This document shows, in pieces, positions 42,751 through 44,594 of a stretch of 44,594 nucleotides of DNA (positions are counted from its first letter, which is position 1; the number at the start of each line of letters is the position of its first letter). A program made the translations under genes and the position numbers. Below the pieces are notes generated by a model. That model was not told the origin of the DNA. It ran no database searches and saw nothing but the letters and a program-made list of their open reading frames with translations. The DNA is from a bacterium (GTDB lineage: Bacteria > Bacteroidota > Bacteroidia > Bacteroidales > Muribaculaceae), in the NCBI GenBank assembly GCA_004563195.1, contig SFTJ01000044.1, positions 1 to 44,594 on the forward strand. The letters are read 5' to 3'.

Positions 42751-44307
42751 ATGAAACTATTCGATTTTGGTTTAGTCGTCGACCGTGCTCAGGCTTTGGT
42801 AAAGACGCGGCCGGTGGAAATTTTGGTGTGCATAGTGGCGTATGCACTTATGGAAATAGAATTCTACGATAATGCGCTGCTCATGCCTATAGTGTTTGGT
42901 GTGGTGTTTGCTTTAGGCAATGTGGCTTGCGAGGGTAAATATCGATGGGTATATTATGCTTCGGTGCTGCTGATAGGAGTGGCAGCTGTGGCAGAGGCAG
43001 AGGCGTTTGTCGATTCTTCGGCGTATGCCTATTCGCTGCTGCTCACAGCGATGGTGATGCTGCTATCGAAGCGCGGCAGCCACGACCGGCAAGTGGGTGA
43101 GAACTTTGTGGACTTGGCATTGTCGGCGATTATGTCGGTGATATTGTTCGCGGTGGTGTCGTTAGCCATAATTCTGATACTGGCTTCGGTGTTTTTCATC
43201 TTCAGCATAGAATCGGATTTGTGGAACTTCTATAAGCATATCTTTTATTTCATGACCTATGTGGCGATGCCGGTAACATTCCTTGAGTGTCAGTACACCG
43301 GAGTGGGTTGCAAAGTGATAAAGATGCGCTTCTTCGATATCCTGCTCAACTATGTGGTGGGCAGTGCGTTGGTTGTATACACAACTGTGCTCTATGCCTA
43401 TCTGCTCAAGATAGGCGTGACTTGGGAATTGCCCAAGGGCGGCATTACAGCCATGATATCGGCATTCTATATTGTAGCGTTCTTGGGCTTGATGATTAAC
43501 AAGGTGCTGCCTAATCGCTTCTACAATTGGTTTTACCGCTTCTTCAGCTATATCTCGCTGCCGCTATTGGTGCTGTTTTGGGTAAGTTTGACTTACCGCA
43601 TCGGCGAGTATTCGTTCACCGAGAACCGCATGTATATGCTACTTGCCGGCGTGACTATGGTGATGGGTAGCGTGGTGCTGATAGCAATGCCACGATGGCG
43701 ATTTGCCATCATACTGAGCATTGCAGCGGTGCTGATAGCCACCTTTACCTTTATCCCCGGCATAACGGCGCGCACTATAGGCATTAATTGCCAAAGAAGC
43801 CGAATGATAGACATAGCCAAGACTTTGGACTATTACGATGATAGCGAGCAAACGATAGTGTGGCCCGAAAAAGTGAGTGCAGAGAAGCGCAATCAATACA
43901 ATGAGATGCTCTCGAGCTATTACTATCTGATGAGTGCAACCGACCGAGAGACGGTGGAAAAAGAATTTGGCGAAAACATACTGTCGGCACAGGACCAATA
44001 CGAATACCGTTACCAATCATATTATCGCGAAGGAGAAGTGAATTTGGGCGAATACACACGCATTGCGGCAAACCAAGGAGTAAGGATTGAAATAAAGGAT
44101 GGAAATGTGATAGCCACCTATAATGGCAAGGAAGTGCTTCGCGAGCCGCTTAGATACTCAGTGGTGAAGTCGTCGGGCGCAAGAATCCTCAAAGAAGGTG
44201 ATTATGTATATAGCAACGACAGCTGCAAGCTTGTGATAAATGAGTTTGAAGTGTATAATAAGACAGATGTGCGGGTTTACAATTACGACGGACTTTTCTT
44301 CAAGTGA
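42751..44307 (+). CDS. DUF4153 membrane protein
   Basis: The 518 residues have about ten TM helices in the first 330 residues (KTRPVEILVCIVAYALMEIE onwards; then SAIMSVILFAVVSLAIILIL; GGITAMISAFYIVAFLGLMI; and FSYISLPLLVLFWVSLTYRI). A soluble C-terminal domain of about 150 residues follows, with NCQRSRMIDIAKTLDYYDDS and DYVYSNDSCKLVINEFEVYN. This order matches DUF4153. I use the ATG at 42751; the frame is open from 42670 but that part looks like leader sequence. The role is unknown. Confidence 0.85.
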   Translation: MKLFDFGLVVDRAQALVKTRPVEILVCIVAYALMEIEFYDNALLMPIVFGVVFALGNVACEGKYRWVYYASVLLIGVAAVAEAEAFVDSSAYAYSLLLTAMVMLLSKRGSHDRQVGENFVDLALSAIMSVILFAVVSLAIILILASVFFIFSIESDLWNFYKHIFYFMTYVAMPVTFLECQYTGVGCKVIKMRFFDILLNYVVGSALVVYTTVLYAYLLKIGVTWELPKGGITAMISAFYIVAFLGLMINKVLPNRFYNWFYRFFSYISLPLLVLFWVSLTYRIGEYSFTENRMYMLLAGVTMVMGSVVLIAMPRWRFAIILSIAAVLIATFTFIPGITARTIGINCQRSRMIDIAKTLDYYDDSEQTIVWPEKVSAEKRNQYNEMLSSYYYLMSATDRETVEKEFGENILSAQDQYEYRYQSYYREGEVNLGEYTRIAANQGVRIEIKDGNVIATYNGKEVLREPLRYSVVKSSGARILKEGDYVYSNDSCKLVINEFEVYNKTDVRVYNYDGLFFK

Positions 44308-44351
44308 TATTTTGAGATATTGCTGTCCGATAAAAGTTGACTAACGAAAGA

Positions 44352-44419
44352 AAATATGGTTCGGCTATCGTTTTCACGGTGGTCGAGTCTGTTTTTTGAT
44401 TTCCAAGCTCCCTCAGTTA
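44352..44419 (+). repeat. Dispersed repeat, copy 2
   Basis: The block with CTATCGTTTTCACGGTGGTC and TTTTTTGATTTCCAAGCTCC matches the minus strand of 26356-26423 with about 85% identity by eye. It lies 45 bp after the DUF4153 gene and directly precedes the palindromic tract. Confidence 0.75.
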
Positions 44420-44467
44420 GGATGCACAGCCTCGGAGCGGCTGACTATCACCAGCTTAACCGCAGCA

Positions 44468-44576
44468 CGACCTGAAAGGTCGAACGCCCGAGCACAGCGA
44501 GTGGCTCTTAGCCGGGGGTGGAGCGAAGCGAAACCCTCGGTATCGTAACATCTTCCGTGATGCGTCTGAAAGACGC
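44468..44576. repeat. Cluster of small palindromes after the dispersed repeat
   Basis: Three stems in about 110 bp: CGACCT-GAA-AGGTCG (44468-44482), CCGGGGGT/ACCCTCGG (44512-44540) and GCGTCT-GAA-AGACGC (44562-44576). The first and third share the same loop shape (TGAAA). This looks like a REP-like or structured mobile-element end and likely continues past the window. No gene is visible in 44308-44594. Confidence 0.6.
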
Positions 44577-44594
44577 GAAAATCGGCTTCTTTGG

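Overview
The window looks like a chromosomal piece of a gut-type Bacteroidales, and I would guess Muribaculaceae or a close relative. The evidence is Bacteroidota -7 promoter elements (TAnnTTTG) upstream of many genes, A-rich leaders without Shine-Dalgarno sequences, a PorZ-like type IX secretion protein with a C-terminal sorting domain, a GH92 glycosidase, a DUF2723 membrane protein, and a carboxynorspermidine dehydrogenase. The family-level call is inference.

Layout. Positions 1-420 hold the 3' end of a 23S rRNA and a 5S rRNA whose 3' half is missing. At 0.4-7.4 kb lie a LysO-type exporter, a GH92 glycosidase whose LamG-like C-terminus is now out of frame, a 58-residue winged-helix-like protein, a polyamine dehydrogenase and a CorA transporter.

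The most interesting region is 7.8-16.5 kb: six co-directional genes with gaps of 12-64 bp. They encode a lipoprotein with a vWA-like domain, a 4-TM protein, a tubulin/FtsZ-superfamily GTPase, a 1143-residue protein with an actin/Hsp70-type ATPase domain behind about 580 uncharacterised residues, a membrane-anchored coiled-coil protein, and a tail-anchored double zinc-ribbon protein. Tubulin-fold and actin-fold NTPases together with a vWA lipoprotein suggest an undescribed nucleotide-driven envelope machine or conflict system.

Region 16.6-26.2 kb is a surface-glycan neighbourhood: four acyltransferase-3 family genes, manC, tRNA-Pro(CGG), porZ, a small orphan membrane protein and an EamA transporter. 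Region 26.3-28.9 kb is a mobile and decaying patch: a dispersed repeat, a frameshifted mini-RHS gene with a toxin-like tail and a possible membrane immunity protein, and an ISAs1-type element with perfect 20-bp terminal inverted repeats whose transposase lost its catalytic core.

Region 29.0-35.1 kb is mostly housekeeping on the minus strand: pdxB, a membrane protein, purD, an rlmL-like methyltransferase with a highly charged tail, and a GIN-domain exported protein. Next come an AAA_14/DUF4143 ATPase, a 23-bp tandem repeat, a DUF2723 (GT117-type) protein, a NodB-like deacetylase overlapping queG, and a DUF4153 membrane protein. The last 250 bp contain a second copy of the dispersed repeat followed by small palindromes that look like a repeat-element end.
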